Positions 34,660-43,605 of a stretch of DNA of 49,659 nucleotides are shown here, piece after piece (position 1 is the first letter of the stretch; each line of letters opens with the position of its first letter). The DNA lies in contig JAUYTX010000044.1 in the NCBI GenBank assembly GCA_030695025.1, positions 1 through 49,659 on the forward strand, in the 5' to 3' direction. This DNA is from Bacteroidales bacterium. Lineage in GTDB: Bacteria > Bacteroidota > Bacteroidia > Bacteroidales > UBA932. Made by a program: the position numbers and the translations under genes. The notes below the pieces were generated by a model. That model was not told where the DNA came from and made no database searches. It was given only the letters and a program-made list of their open reading frames with translations.

Positions 34660-34865
34660 TGTCGGAACCCCTGAAAAACTGACATAGATTCATTCGACAA
34701 ATTCTGATAGATATATCGTCTAAATTTTCCTGTTTGCAGAATTATGGCGCAAAAATGGCGCAAATTGTAAAATTAAAAACCCTAACTGACTCATTATCAA
34801 TTAGGGTTGTTTTGTTTCCGTACCCCTGAGAGGAAAAATATCCGAACCATTCTTAAGGGATTTGG
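34660..34865. repeat. Degenerate tRNA-end/terminator repeat, module B
   Basis: Same order as module A: TGTCGGAACCCC...GACATAGATTCATT (shared with 36478), a stem-loop at 34777-34812 (aaccctaa...ttagggtt), GTACCCCTGAGAGG...CGAACC (34820-34847), and AACCATTCTTAAGGGATTTGG. A piece reading LWRKNGAN in one frame matches IWRNNGAN at 36605, so a former short coding end may be included. The 426-base gap between the two ATPase genes holds no gene. Confidence 0.6.
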
Positions 34866-34986
34866 ACCGGATTGTGAAATTAAAATATGATTCAAATGGT
34901 TGAAAATGATTGAAATAGATTGATGATAATTGAAAGCGTAGTCAGTGACACAAGTATCCTCACAATCATTCCATAAGTTTTTCAAT

Positions 34987-36276
34987 TCACTCTCTCAAAC
35001 AAGCCAACGGAATAACATGAACGCCATCGGCCCTTGTATATCCATATTGTCCGCCAGTCAAAACAATCTTCAGGTCAGGTTCTCGAATAGGCATCTGCTT
35101 CTCGGTCTTGTTATGCTCGACTATAAGGTTATGGAGTTGAACCAGGTGATTTGCGCCATCCTCAATATCTTTGCTACCAAGCTTACATTCAATCAGGGCA
35201 TAGCGTCCATCGCCAAGATGCAACACAACATCCGCCTCCAGACCATAGCGGTCACGATAGTAGCCAACACTAGAGAAGAAGCCGTATGAATATGCCTTTA
35301 GGTCACGAATGCACATCTGTTCAAAAATATACCCGAAGGTTTTCAGTTGAGTTTGAAGTGATTCTGGTGTCAGACCCATCACAGCAACCGCCACTGACGG
35401 GTCGCAGAAGCCACGTTTAGGACTGCTCCGGATGGCAGTCTTGCTACGTATCGCCGGGCACCAGGCATCGATATCCTGTATAACGAACAGCTTTTCTAAA
35501 GCAGATATATAGTCATCAAACGTTGATCGTGAGCATTCCATCTTATCGCTTGCAGTAACATCGGCCAACATCGATGTAGTCTTCGCTACAGTAGATATAT
35601 TCCTTGCGTATGAGTGAAGTATTTGCCTTGCCAATTTCTCGTTACGTTGGACACCATCCACGCGTGAAATATCCGTCTTGCATACTGACTGTACATAATC
35701 TTTGGCTATCATCAGTTTTGCGTTCGGGTCGGTTACATTCAAAGATGCCGGCCAACCGCCACGGCAAGCAGAGAAGATGATATCGTTCACATTCATATCA
35801 GAAACAGCTTCCACCTCCTGTTCCGGATGGTCAAACAGATCCTTGAGTGAAACGCTTCCGTTTGACTCCTTTGATTCCCACAGCGACATTGTCGACATCT
35901 GCATACGCGAGATGCGTCCCGTTCCACTATGATGAATTTTCTTCTCATTCACGGCATTCGACCCCGTAAGAATAAACTGACCAGGATTACCACGTTTGTC
36001 GCACATCGTGCGAACGGCATCCCATAGTACAGGAGCATCCTGCCACTCGTCGAGCAATCTAGGAGTTTCTCCTATCAAAAGATTTGAGGGCTTTACGGCC
36101 GCCGTTGCCAGATAATCATCACGGTTATCTGGATCTTGCATTCGCAGTACACTTCCCGCCTGCTGTTCGGCAGTTGTTGTCTTTCCACACCACTTCGGGC
36201 CTTCAATCAACACAGCCCCCATCGCATTCAACCTGTCTTTCAGGTGCTTGTCGGTTATACGTTCCAAATAATTCAT
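34987..36276 (-). CDS. DUF4143-type AAA ATPase (second)
   Basis: A 429-residue protein with Walker A GPKWCGKT, Walker B RLLDEWQDAP and sensor ILTGSNA in the N-terminal AAA_14 domain, followed by a winged region and a PD-(D/E)xK-like domain (EADVVLHLGDGRYALIECKLG). It belongs to the same broad family as the ATPase at 33094 but is a different subfamily, and it is more GC-rich, so the two probably arrived separately. A -7 box is 26 bases upstream. Function unsettled. Confidence 0.87.
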   Translation of the reverse strand: MNYLERITDKHLKDRLNAMGAVLIEGPKWCGKTTTAEQQAGSVLRMQDPDNRDDYLATAAVKPSNLLIGETPRLLDEWQDAPVLWDAVRTMCDKRGNPGQFILTGSNAVNEKKIHHSGTGRISRMQMSTMSLWESKESNGSVSLKDLFDHPEQEVEAVSDMNVNDIIFSACRGGWPASLNVTDPNAKLMIAKDYVQSVCKTDISRVDGVQRNEKLARQILHSYARNISTVAKTTSMLADVTASDKMECSRSTFDDYISALEKLFVIQDIDAWCPAIRSKTAIRSSPKRGFCDPSVAVAVMGLTPESLQTQLKTFGYIFEQMCIRDLKAYSYGFFSSVGYYRDRYGLEADVVLHLGDGRYALIECKLGSKDIEDGANHLVQLHNLIVEHNKTEKQMPIREPDLKIVLTGGQYGYTRADGVHVIPLACLRE

Positions 36277-36301
36277 ACAATTGGCTTATTTATCAGTCAT
36301 A

Positions 36302-36309
36302 CAAAATTA
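36302..36309 (-). promoter_or_regulatory. Putative -7 promoter box
   Basis: TAATTTTG on the minus strand, 26 bases before the second ATPase start; matches TAnnTTTG. Confidence 0.4.
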
Positions 36310-36476
36310 CTAATAACAAGGAAATTGCAAAAATATTATGAACAATTGTGGTGTTTTATCAGGAATATTTGCGGTAATTCATCAGGAATTCTTGCGGTAT
36401 TTCATCCTGAGGGTGTGATAAATCCCGGAAATATCCGGGAACGCTGAAAGTGTCGAAATCTCCATTTTGTCGGACC

Positions 36477-36600
36477 TGTCGGAACCCCTTAAAATCGGAC
36501 ATAGATTCATTGTACAAGTTCATTTGTTTTCAAACGAAGTTTAACAGATCAAAAAGAGAAAAACAAAGGGAGATATTTCTGTTAAATCTCCCCTATATGA
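36477..36600. repeat. Degenerate repeat, module C
   Basis: TGTCGGAACCCC...GGACATAGATTCATT matches module B, and TTTGTTTTCAAACGAAG...ATCAAAAAGAG matches module A. A different stem-loop (gggagat...atctccc, 36568-36592) stands where A and B have theirs. The rest of the 492-base gap between the ATPase gene and tRNA-Leu holds only a GC-rich hairpin and the tRNA terminator. Confidence 0.55.
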
Positions 36601-36662
36601 AGAAATCTGGCGTAACAACGGCGCAAATAGTAAAAAGTTTGATTTTGGAGCGTAGCGACGGA

Positions 36663-36680
36663 CCCCCTCCTCGGAGGGGG
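36663..36680. other. GC-rich perfect hairpin
   Basis: ccccctcc and ggaggggg pair around a two-base loop, followed by more G runs. It stands out in an AT-rich stretch and could be a REP-like dispersed repeat; only one copy is in the window. Confidence 0.5.
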
Positions 36681-36730
36681 TGGCGGGGGTGGGATAAACT
36701 AAAGGAGCTTGCCCGCATCCGGCAAGCGAC

Positions 36731-36772
36731 GGTACAAAAAAAGCAGGCATCTCTACCTGCTTTTTTTGTACC
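36731..36772 (-). terminator. Terminator of tRNA-Leu
   Basis: A perfect 17-bp inverted repeat, ggtacaaaaaaagcagg with cctgctttttttgtacc, around an 8-base loop. On the minus strand it begins in the last bases of the tRNA and ends in a T run. Confidence 0.82.
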
Positions 36773-36852
36773 CGGAGCCGGGATCGAACCGGCACAGCCT
36801 TGCAGCTACTGGTGTTTGAGACCAGCGCGTCTACCGATTCCGCCATCCGGGC
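36769..36852 (-). tRNA. tRNA-Leu (anticodon CAA)
   Basis: On the minus strand, the acceptor arm GCCCGGA pairs with TCCGGGT (first pair G-T), then discriminator A. The anticodon stem CTGGT/ACCAG encloses the loop CTCAAAC, anticodon CAA, reading UUG. A variable arm and T arm (GCCGG TTCGATC CCGGC) follow, as expected of a class II leucine tRNA of 84 bases. CCA is not encoded. Its 3' end faces the accessory stretch at lower coordinates, the usual arrangement for an island integrated at a tRNA. Confidence 0.95.
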
Positions 36853-36881
36853 ATAAAAAAGTGTTCGGTAAACAGGGAGTG

Positions 36882-36889
36882 CAAAAGTA
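36882..36889 (-). promoter_or_regulatory. Putative -7 promoter box of tRNA-Leu
   Basis: TACTTTTG on the minus strand, 29 bases before the tRNA 5' end. Confidence 0.45.
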
Positions 36890-36911
36890 GCTAATTTTTT
36901 TTAAAAACAAG

Positions 36912-36953
36912 AACCTGTGCAGCAGAAAGTCTTAGCTTACCGGTGCACAGGTT
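36912..36953 (-). terminator. Terminator after the M16 peptidase gene
   Basis: A perfect 10-bp stem, aacctgtgca with tgcacaggtt, starting 32 bases after the peptidase stop on the minus strand and followed by a T-rich tail. Confidence 0.7.
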
Positions 36954-36985
36954 TTGATTATTTGTTTAGAATCTTGAATCTTGCG

Positions 36986-39796
36986 TTACAACTTAACAAG
37001 TATTGGTTTACCAAGACCAAGTTTCTCAAGTGGTTTAAGCTGGGTGCGGGCGTCACCTACTACAATAAATACCATTTCGTTGGTATTAAAGTTTTTGGTT
37101 ATCACCTCAACAGCTTGCTCAAGTGTCATTTCGTTGAGCATCTTCTCCTGATTTTTCACATAGTCAAACGGCATGTTGTATTGCGAAACATTGTACAGAA
37201 CTCTCACTAGTGCACCAAGGGTCTCGAATGAAGAGGCCATTGCGCGTGTCAGTGAGTTTTTGGTGTCTGCAAGCATATCCTCGTTAAAGGTGCTCTTGTA
37301 GTTTCCAATTAGGTCGTTGAAAATTGCAACTGCTTCGGCAGTGGTGGTTGCCTGAACGCTTGACGATGCGGTAAAGTTGTTGTAGAACTTACCGGTCTCA
37401 AAGGTCGAAGAGGCACCGTATGTGAATCCTCTTTGCAGACGTAATACATCAAAGAGCATTCCCTGTGATCCCGATCCTAGTTTGTAGTTTGTAACAAACC
37501 AAGGGTAGAAAGCAGCATTGCCGAAATCCATTGCCGGTTTGCTCACATAAATCATCGACTGAGGTGATCCCACATTGTCAACAAAGTATATCTGACCTGT
37601 TTTGGCAGGAATTCCCTGCACAGGCTCAGGAACAACAACATCAAAAGGAGCCCAGTTTTTGGCCAGAGATGCAAGAGCAACCTCACACTTCTTAAGATCA
37701 ATTGCACCTGCAATATTCATGGTTGCAATAGCCGGAGAGAAGCTTGCTGCATAAAACGCCTTAACATCATCAATTGTGATATTGTCGATGCTTTCAGGAG
37801 TTCCAAGATGTGATACCGCAAATGTTCCATCTTGTCCATAAAGAAGGAGGTCACGGGTTTTGCGGGCAATGCTTCTTGGGTCGGCTGATGCCTGACGCAG
37901 TGCAGATTTTGCCTCCTGTTTAACCCTTGCGAATGCCTGTTCGTCAAATCTTGGTTTGAGAATCATCTCTTCGGTAAGAGCAACAACATCTTTAAAATTC
38001 TTTGAAAGAGCGGTACCGCTAATTTCCATTCCCTCAATGTCTGAAGAAATTGAAATTCTTGCTCCAAGAAGACCCATTGCGCTCTCAAGCTCCTCAGCTG
38101 TTTTAAGTGCAGTACCTTCATTCATAAGGCGGGCATTCAAATAAGCAAGACCTTTTTTACCCTGAGGGTCAAGAAGTGAACCGCCTTTAAGGCTGATTGT
38201 AAACTGTATAACAGGCATCTCGCTCTGTGTAATTCCATAAACCTCCATTCCGTTTGCCAGTTTTGATTTCCAAATGGCAGGGATGGTAATCGAAGGGGTA
38301 TTAGGGAGATAATCCGGCTCAACCGAACGGTCAATTAACGAAGGGGTTCTCTGATATTCATCGTCAACAATTTTACCTCCCTGAGATTTCAGTTGCTGAT
38401 CCTCTACCTTCTCAATGGTAACTTCACCCATTCTTGAGGCTGCAACAGCCAGGGCTGTCTGACCCTGAGGTACAACGCTCAATACAAGATGGTTTTGACC
38501 TTTGAAGTATTTCTCATATACAGCTTTTACATCTTCGGGGGTTACCTTCATGAACATATCAAGTTCTTCAAGTGATTTGACAGGTGATCCGCCAAATTCA
38601 TAATCCCTGGCCATCATAAGAGCTTTGCCCATTACGCTGCTGAGACGATTGTAAAGGTTAACCTCCTGCATAACTTTAATTTTCTGGAGCTCTTGTACGT
38701 TCACTCCTTCAGATTCAAATCTTGCAAATGCCTCTTCAATAGCAGAATAAACATTATTGAGATCTACGCCATCAAACGCTCTTACAGATATCTGAGTTTG
38801 TCCTGCAATCTCTCTTGACATACTAAATGCGTTTACCATTGGAGCAAGTCTCTTCTCCTCAACAATTACTTTGTAAAGAGGAGATGTTTTACTTCCTGCA
38901 AAAAGTGTAGCAAATGCCGAAAGTGCATATGAATCGGGATGATACTGTTCAACAGTGGGGTAGGTGATAGTGATTTGTGGGAGCTTTGCGTATGCATCTT
39001 CCCACATTACATTTTTGGTGCTCTCAAGTACTGCGGGTGCAGGCTGAGGTTTTTCAACTGTGTTACCGGCAGGAATCTCTGCAAAGTATTTGTTTATAAG
39101 CTCTTTTGCCAGTTTAGCGTCAAAGTCTCCTGTGAGAACCAGAGTGGCATTGTTTGGAACATAGTATTTATGATAGAACTCTTTAACATCGTCTATAGTT
39201 GCATTTCTGAGATCTTCAATTTCGCCGATTGTAGTCCAGCTGTAAGGATGTCCTTGCGGAAAGAGCTCTTTGGCAATAATGATGCTTGATTGACCATATG
39301 GCTGACTGTCATAATTCTGGCGCTTTTCATTTGAAACTATGTCAATCTCTCTTTCGAGTCCGCTTTGGGTAACGGTGTTGATAAAGTATCCCATTCTGTC
39401 GGCCTCCATCCAGAGGATCTTTTCCAGGGCGTCGCGAGGTACTGCCTCGTAGTAGTTTGTACCATCGGCGTTGGTTGAACCGTTAAAAGTTCCTCCCATT
39501 TTGGCAATTCTTTGGAAAAATGCATTTCTCGGAAGGTTTTCAGACCTCTGGAAAAGCATGTGCTCAAAAAAGTGTGCAAAGCCGGTTCTTCCCGGTTTTT
39601 CTCTTCCTGAACCTACATGGTATTGGATTGCAAGGGCTACAATAGGGTCTGAAAGGTCCTGATGTAACACAACCTTGAGACCGTTGTCAAGGGTGTATTT
39701 TTCGAAGGCGATATTAACGCCAGCCTCCTTGGGAGTACATGAGTACAAAACAAGAAGAATAACCGGCAGCAAAAGTGTGCGAAATAAATTTTTCAT
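36986..39796 (-). CDS. Two-domain M16 zinc metallopeptidase lipoprotein
   Basis: A 936-residue lipoprotein (lipobox LYSC, Cys20) with two M16 halves. The first is catalytic: the inverted zinc motif HFFEH (His75-Glu78-His79), the third ligand region EREIDIVSNEKRQN, and the R/Y-type IAPMVNAFSMSREIAG. The second half (from about 500) has the fold but no zinc motif, as usual for the non-catalytic partner domain; RGFTYGASS near the end is its conserved R/Y segment. Such pitrilysin-like enzymes cut peptides in the periplasm or at the surface. Transcribed alone, with its own terminator. Confidence 0.94.
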   Translation of the reverse strand: MKNLFRTLLLPVILLVLYSCTPKEAGVNIAFEKYTLDNGLKVVLHQDLSDPIVALAIQYHVGSGREKPGRTGFAHFFEHMLFQRSENLPRNAFFQRIAKMGGTFNGSTNADGTNYYEAVPRDALEKILWMEADRMGYFINTVTQSGLEREIDIVSNEKRQNYDSQPYGQSSIIIAKELFPQGHPYSWTTIGEIEDLRNATIDDVKEFYHKYYVPNNATLVLTGDFDAKLAKELINKYFAEIPAGNTVEKPQPAPAVLESTKNVMWEDAYAKLPQITITYPTVEQYHPDSYALSAFATLFAGSKTSPLYKVIVEEKRLAPMVNAFSMSREIAGQTQISVRAFDGVDLNNVYSAIEEAFARFESEGVNVQELQKIKVMQEVNLYNRLSSVMGKALMMARDYEFGGSPVKSLEELDMFMKVTPEDVKAVYEKYFKGQNHLVLSVVPQGQTALAVAASRMGEVTIEKVEDQQLKSQGGKIVDDEYQRTPSLIDRSVEPDYLPNTPSITIPAIWKSKLANGMEVYGITQSEMPVIQFTISLKGGSLLDPQGKKGLAYLNARLMNEGTALKTAEELESAMGLLGARISISSDIEGMEISGTALSKNFKDVVALTEEMILKPRFDEQAFARVKQEAKSALRQASADPRSIARKTRDLLLYGQDGTFAVSHLGTPESIDNITIDDVKAFYAASFSPAIATMNIAGAIDLKKCEVALASLAKNWAPFDVVVPEPVQGIPAKTGQIYFVDNVGSPQSMIYVSKPAMDFGNAAFYPWFVTNYKLGSGSQGMLFDVLRLQRGFTYGASSTFETGKFYNNFTASSSVQATTTAEAVAIFNDLIGNYKSTFNEDMLADTKNSLTRAMASSFETLGALVRVLYNVSQYNMPFDYVKNQEKMLNEMTLEQAVEVITKNFNTNEMVFIVVGDARTQLKPLEKLGLGKPILVKL

Positions 39797-39918
39797 AAAT
39801 TTTTAGTTAAAGTTTCTTTATTTAAGATGATATAATTAGACGCTTTTTTAAGTTATAAGTTTAAATATTGGGGAAAAAATAAAGTTAAAAAATTTAGATG
39901 ATATATTAAGAATTCATT

Positions 39919-39926
39919 TATCTTTG
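39919..39926 (+). promoter_or_regulatory. Putative -7 promoter box of the B12 uptake operon
   Basis: TATCTTTG ends six bases before the first conserved part of the riboswitch, a normal distance to the transcription start. Confidence 0.6.
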
Positions 39927-39931
39927 CTCCG

Positions 39932-40075
39932 TTCAAAGTTAAGGGAACTCCGTGAGAACCGGAGACAGTACCCGCTGCTGTGATGCTTACCCGAACGGGT
40001 TGTCCGCAATCAAGAACCACTGCCTTAAAAGGCGGGAAGGTGACGGACATAAAAGCTAAGTCAGAAGACCTGCTT
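39932..40075 (+). promoter_or_regulatory. Cobalamin (AdoCbl) riboswitch
   Basis: The conserved elements appear in order: gggaactccgtgagaaccgg, acagtacccgctgctgtgatgc, ccactgcc...ggcgggaaggtgacgg, and aagctaagtcagaagacctgc (the B12-box region). These fit the cobalamin aptamer. It lies 45 bases before the btuB-like gene, so excess B12 should lower its expression, probably by sequestering the translation start. Confidence 0.93.
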
Positions 40076-40119
40076 GGAATATTATTATTAACGATCGAAC
40101 TTTCGGGAGATAGGGCGCG

Positions 40120-42063
40120 ATGCACAAATTGTATGCATTATTTGTAATTTATTTTTTCTATGCTGCGGGGCTTATTTCTGCTGCGGGGATCTCTGCTTAT
40201 GGTCAGCACAAGCCCGATACCACACTCAGGGTCAGGCTTGATTCTGTTACAATAACAACCGATACAAGAAGAACTCCACTCCCGGGAAAGTCATTTGCAG
40301 TAGGAACCCACATAATCTCGGCATCTGCCGGCTCTATAGCAGAATCGGCAATGAGCTCTCTTGCCGATTATTTCAGAGCCGAGAGTGCTGTCTATCTCAA
40401 AGAGTATGGCAAAGGGATGTCTTCATTTATCTCAATAAGAGGGACTTCGTCATCTCATACAACAGTGTCATGGAATGGAATGAGCCTGGCTCTGCCAACA
40501 ATGGGACAAACAGACCTTTCGCATGTACCAGTCTATTTTTTCGACAAAATGGACCTCCATATTGGAGGAAATGCAACCCTTTACGGAGATGGGAGCATTG
40601 GAGGAAACATCTCTCTTGCAACAGCTCCGCGCTGGAAGGAGGGGCTAAGTGGCGACATAACAACATCTGTTGGCAGTTTTTCAACCCTGTTTACAGGAAC
40701 AACAGTCAGGTATTCAAACTCAAAAACAGAGAGCAGAACTAGTCTTTTCAGAGGTTCTGCGGTAAACAGGTATGCTTTTGAAAACAATACCAAATTGGGA
40801 AGGCCCACAGAATACCTTAATAACTCAGGGTACGAAAACTACGGTGTTCTTCAGGAGATATACCGCAAAACGGGAAAAAGTTCGCTCCTTAATTTCAATT
40901 TGTGGTATCTTGATTTTGACAGGCAGATACAACCCTCTGTAGCTCTCAATGACAGGCCTGAGACATTCGCATCTATTTACGATAAAAACTTCAGGGCATC
41001 TCTCTCATATAGTGGTGTGTTATCACAGTTATCCTACGCAGCAAGGCTATCCTATGCCTACGACCATGAGAGGTACAAAGAGGATATTATTGCCGCATCA
41101 AGAGTTTTAGCCTCTGCGGAGGCAGGTTATTCTACAGCCTCGGGAAGAGTAAACTTCAAGGGTGGGATATCAGCCGAGCACATCTCACCGCAGGTTGACT
41201 CCTATGCAGATTCGGTTACCGAACAACGGGTTTATATCTATCTGCTTGCAAAAGCTGCTCTTGCAGAAAATCTTATTGCATCTGCAGGTGCCAGATACGG
41301 CATGGTAACGGGAAGTGAAATTCCCATAATGCCATCATTTGACATACTTTACATACCGTTAAAAACAAACAGCACACAGCTCTCTCTCAGGGCAGCCGCC
41401 TCAGCAAGCAGCAAAGTACCATCGCTTAATGACAGGTATTGGGGAGGAGTACACTCATACCTGAAAAGTGAATTTTCAAAAACGGCCGAGGGGGGGCTAA
41501 ATCTCTCCTGGTTCAGCGGCTACTCTTCGCTGGATATGTTTGTGACTGCCTACACAAGTGAAGTAAATGACTGGATTAGGTGGCTCCCTGCGGGAAGTGT
41601 GTGGAGGCCTCAGAATGTTCCTGAGGTAAGATCGAGTGGGGGAGAAGCAGGATTGATGTTCGTTACAGGGCTTGGGGAGTGGAAGTTAAGAACAGGATTC
41701 AATTATAACCACACCAATGTGGTTATGAAAAGGAGCCTTAGGGTTGAAGATCCATCAGTTGGTTATCAACTGGCTTATCAGCCAAAACATTCTTGGAGGA
41801 CATCTTTTACATTAGATAAAGAGCCACTCTCTCTCTTTGTGAGGTTTGCCTACACCGGGGAGAGAACAACGCTCGATATTTTTGATCTGCTTCCTGCCTA
41901 TCTCTTGACCGACATTGGTGCATCTGCAAAAATCAACATTAACAAATATAAATTTATACTTAACACAACAATCCTAAACCTGTTTGACACCAACTATCAG
42001 AACGTAAAGTTCTATGCGATGCCCAAAAGGCACTGGCAGGTGTCGGTCAGATGGAACTTTTAA
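40120..42063 (+). CDS. btuB: TonB-dependent cobalamin receptor (BtuB-like)
   Basis: A 647-residue outer membrane receptor. A signal peptide ends near ISAYGQ; a TonB-box-like DSVTITTD and a plug (MSSLADYFRAESAVYLKEYGKGMSSFISIRGTSSSHTTVSWNG; GGNATLYGDGSIGGNISL) follow, then a 22-strand-type barrel ending in a C-terminal Phe (VSVRWNF). No carboxypeptidase-like N-terminal domain. The B12 riboswitch upstream and the BtuG-like gene 14 bases downstream give the substrate. The inner membrane BtuCDF parts are not in this window. Confidence 0.92.
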   Translation: MHKLYALFVIYFFYAAGLISAAGISAYGQHKPDTTLRVRLDSVTITTDTRRTPLPGKSFAVGTHIISASAGSIAESAMSSLADYFRAESAVYLKEYGKGMSSFISIRGTSSSHTTVSWNGMSLALPTMGQTDLSHVPVYFFDKMDLHIGGNATLYGDGSIGGNISLATAPRWKEGLSGDITTSVGSFSTLFTGTTVRYSNSKTESRTSLFRGSAVNRYAFENNTKLGRPTEYLNNSGYENYGVLQEIYRKTGKSSLLNFNLWYLDFDRQIQPSVALNDRPETFASIYDKNFRASLSYSGVLSQLSYAARLSYAYDHERYKEDIIAASRVLASAEAGYSTASGRVNFKGGISAEHISPQVDSYADSVTEQRVYIYLLAKAALAENLIASAGARYGMVTGSEIPIMPSFDILYIPLKTNSTQLSLRAAASASSKVPSLNDRYWGGVHSYLKSEFSKTAEGGLNLSWFSGYSSLDMFVTAYTSEVNDWIRWLPAGSVWRPQNVPEVRSSGGEAGLMFVTGLGEWKLRTGFNYNHTNVVMKRSLRVEDPSVGYQLAYQPKHSWRTSFTLDKEPLSLFVRFAYTGERTTLDIFDLLPAYLLTDIGASAKININKYKFILNTTILNLFDTNYQNVKFYAMPKRHWQVSVRWNF

Positions 42064-42077
42064 CTTATTAAACTGAT

Positions 42078-43157
42078 ATGAAAAGAAATTTAAAAAGAGG
42101 TCTGCTTGCAGTCCTGGCAGTAATTGCGCTGGTTTCCTGTACTAAAGATGAAAATCCGATTGTTATTCAGCCGGAAAAAAAGGTAATTGTAATTAATCAG
42201 GGAAATTTTACCGAGCACTCGGCGAGTCTCTCTGTATATGACGAGGTCACAGGAACAGTCCAGAATAGGGTATTTGAGAGTGCAAACGGTATTTCAATAG
42301 GGGCCACAATTATATCAGGAACAATTTCAGCAGACGGCAAAGCATATCTGGTTTGCAACAACCCCGATAAAATCGAAATAATTGATGCAAAAACTTTCAA
42401 GATTGCAGGGAACCCGATGATAAGCGGATTGGAATCACCGCGTAATGTAATTGTATATCAAAACAGAATATATGTATCAAACTGGGGTTATGACTATATA
42501 GTTAATGCAATCGGATTCTGGGAATTCAATAAGTCATATGTTTCTGTTTATGACCTTAATACAAAATCCTTTATTAAAAAAGTACTGGTAGGCACAGATG
42601 CCGAGGGTATGGTTATATACAACTCTAAGCTTTTTGTTGCAGTTAAGGAGGGTGTTGCTGTTGTAGATATTGCCAATGATAACATGAGCCTCTTCACAAC
42701 TATTAAGCCTGCCGGAATTAACGGAGGTGCAAAATACATAACATTTGACCGCAATTCAAAATTATGGGCCTCGTTCCCTGAAAAGGGAGTTGTTCAGATT
42801 GACCCGCTAACAATGAGTGTTATGGGTTCGGTAGTGGTTCCTGTTGATGCAATGGATGGCTACATTACAACAGATGTTTACGGAGAAAAAATTCTCACCT
42901 ATCATACAAAATTTAACTCATCATATATGCCCGAAGAAGCCGGTATCTATTCGGTTGATGTTAGTTCTAAGAGTGTTTCTAAAATCTTTTCGGGCATATA
43001 TTTTTACGGAGTCGGGGTAAGCCCCTTTACCGGCAGTGTATTTACGGCAGAGGTGAGCTTTACGTCAAACTCTCTGATGAAGGTGTTTGGCATAGATGGC
43101 ACGTCAAAAGGTTCTGCCACAACAGGTGTTGGTACCTGCCGCTATCTGTTTTTGTAA
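42078..43157 (+). CDS. btuG: BtuG-like surface cobalamin-binding lipoprotein
   Basis: A 359-residue lipoprotein (lipobox LVSC) with a YncE/DUF5074-like seven-bladed beta-propeller: repeated units such as GTISADGKAYLVCNNPDKIEIIDAKTFK, SPRNVIVYQNRIYVSNWG and GAKYITFDRNSKLWASFPEKGVVQID. In Bacteroides, BtuG proteins of this type bind B12 tightly at the cell surface and hand it to BtuB. The size and the gene order after btuB agree with this. Assigned by context and fold; no binding residues are checked. Confidence 0.87.
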   Translation: MKRNLKRGLLAVLAVIALVSCTKDENPIVIQPEKKVIVINQGNFTEHSASLSVYDEVTGTVQNRVFESANGISIGATIISGTISADGKAYLVCNNPDKIEIIDAKTFKIAGNPMISGLESPRNVIVYQNRIYVSNWGYDYIVNAIGFWEFNKSYVSVYDLNTKSFIKKVLVGTDAEGMVIYNSKLFVAVKEGVAVVDIANDNMSLFTTIKPAGINGGAKYITFDRNSKLWASFPEKGVVQIDPLTMSVMGSVVVPVDAMDGYITTDVYGEKILTYHTKFNSSYMPEEAGIYSVDVSSKSVSKIFSGIYFYGVGVSPFTGSVFTAEVSFTSNSLMKVFGIDGTSKGSATTGVGTCRYLFL

Positions 43158-43173
43158 TTTATTGCGGGGAGTG

Positions 43174-43584
43174 TTACTCCGGAAGGTGAAATGTGATATT
43201 TTTGATGATGTCAGGATGTACACTGTTTGCAACAGGACAAGTCTTAACAGCAGTCTCAATAAACCTCATCTCTCTTTCGGAGTAGTCATTTCTCGGCAAA
43301 TAGATGTCAAGTTTGAGTTCACCGACTCTTCTTGGATTTGAAGTCATTATCTTTTCTGTCTCTATTCTGGTTCCATCAACCGAAAAACCGTGTGCCTGAG
43401 CAGAAATCCCCATTATAGTAAGAATACATGATCCGAGTGAAGTTGCAAAAAGATCGGTAGGTGAAAACATCTCGCCCTTGCCGTTATTATCCTCAGGCGC
43501 CTCTGTCATTATCTTGCTTCCCGACTTAAGATGCTCTGCTTCTGTTTTTAAGTCACCAATGTAAAAGGTTCTTATCTTTGTCAT
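43174..43584 (-). CDS. OsmC/Ohr-family protein
   Basis: A 136-residue protein of the OsmC family with both redox-active Cys positions: LGSCILTIMG (first Cys) and TCPVANSVHP (second Cys), plus FSPTDLFATSLGS. These proteins reduce organic or other peroxides with thiols. Single gene, converging on btuG with 16 bases between stops and followed behind it by miaB in the same direction; the 21-base gap allows co-transcription. Confidence 0.92.
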   Translation of the reverse strand: MTKIRTFYIGDLKTEAEHLKSGSKIMTEAPEDNNGKGEMFSPTDLFATSLGSCILTIMGISAQAHGFSVDGTRIETEKIMTSNPRRVGELKLDIYLPRNDYSEREMRFIETAVKTCPVANSVHPDIIKNITFHLPE

Positions 43585-43605
43585 AATATGCTTTTTATTA
43601 ATAAA

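Noticed and set aside
36661-36700. G-quadruplex in the G-rich stretch
   Set aside because: Only three tracts of three or more G are present; the perfect hairpin is the better supported structure.
36450-36890. An open frame of 146 codons ending in a Pro/Arg-rich stretch
   Set aside because: It runs antisense through tRNA-Leu and its terminator and contains a GC-rich hairpin; this is a well-known type of false gene.
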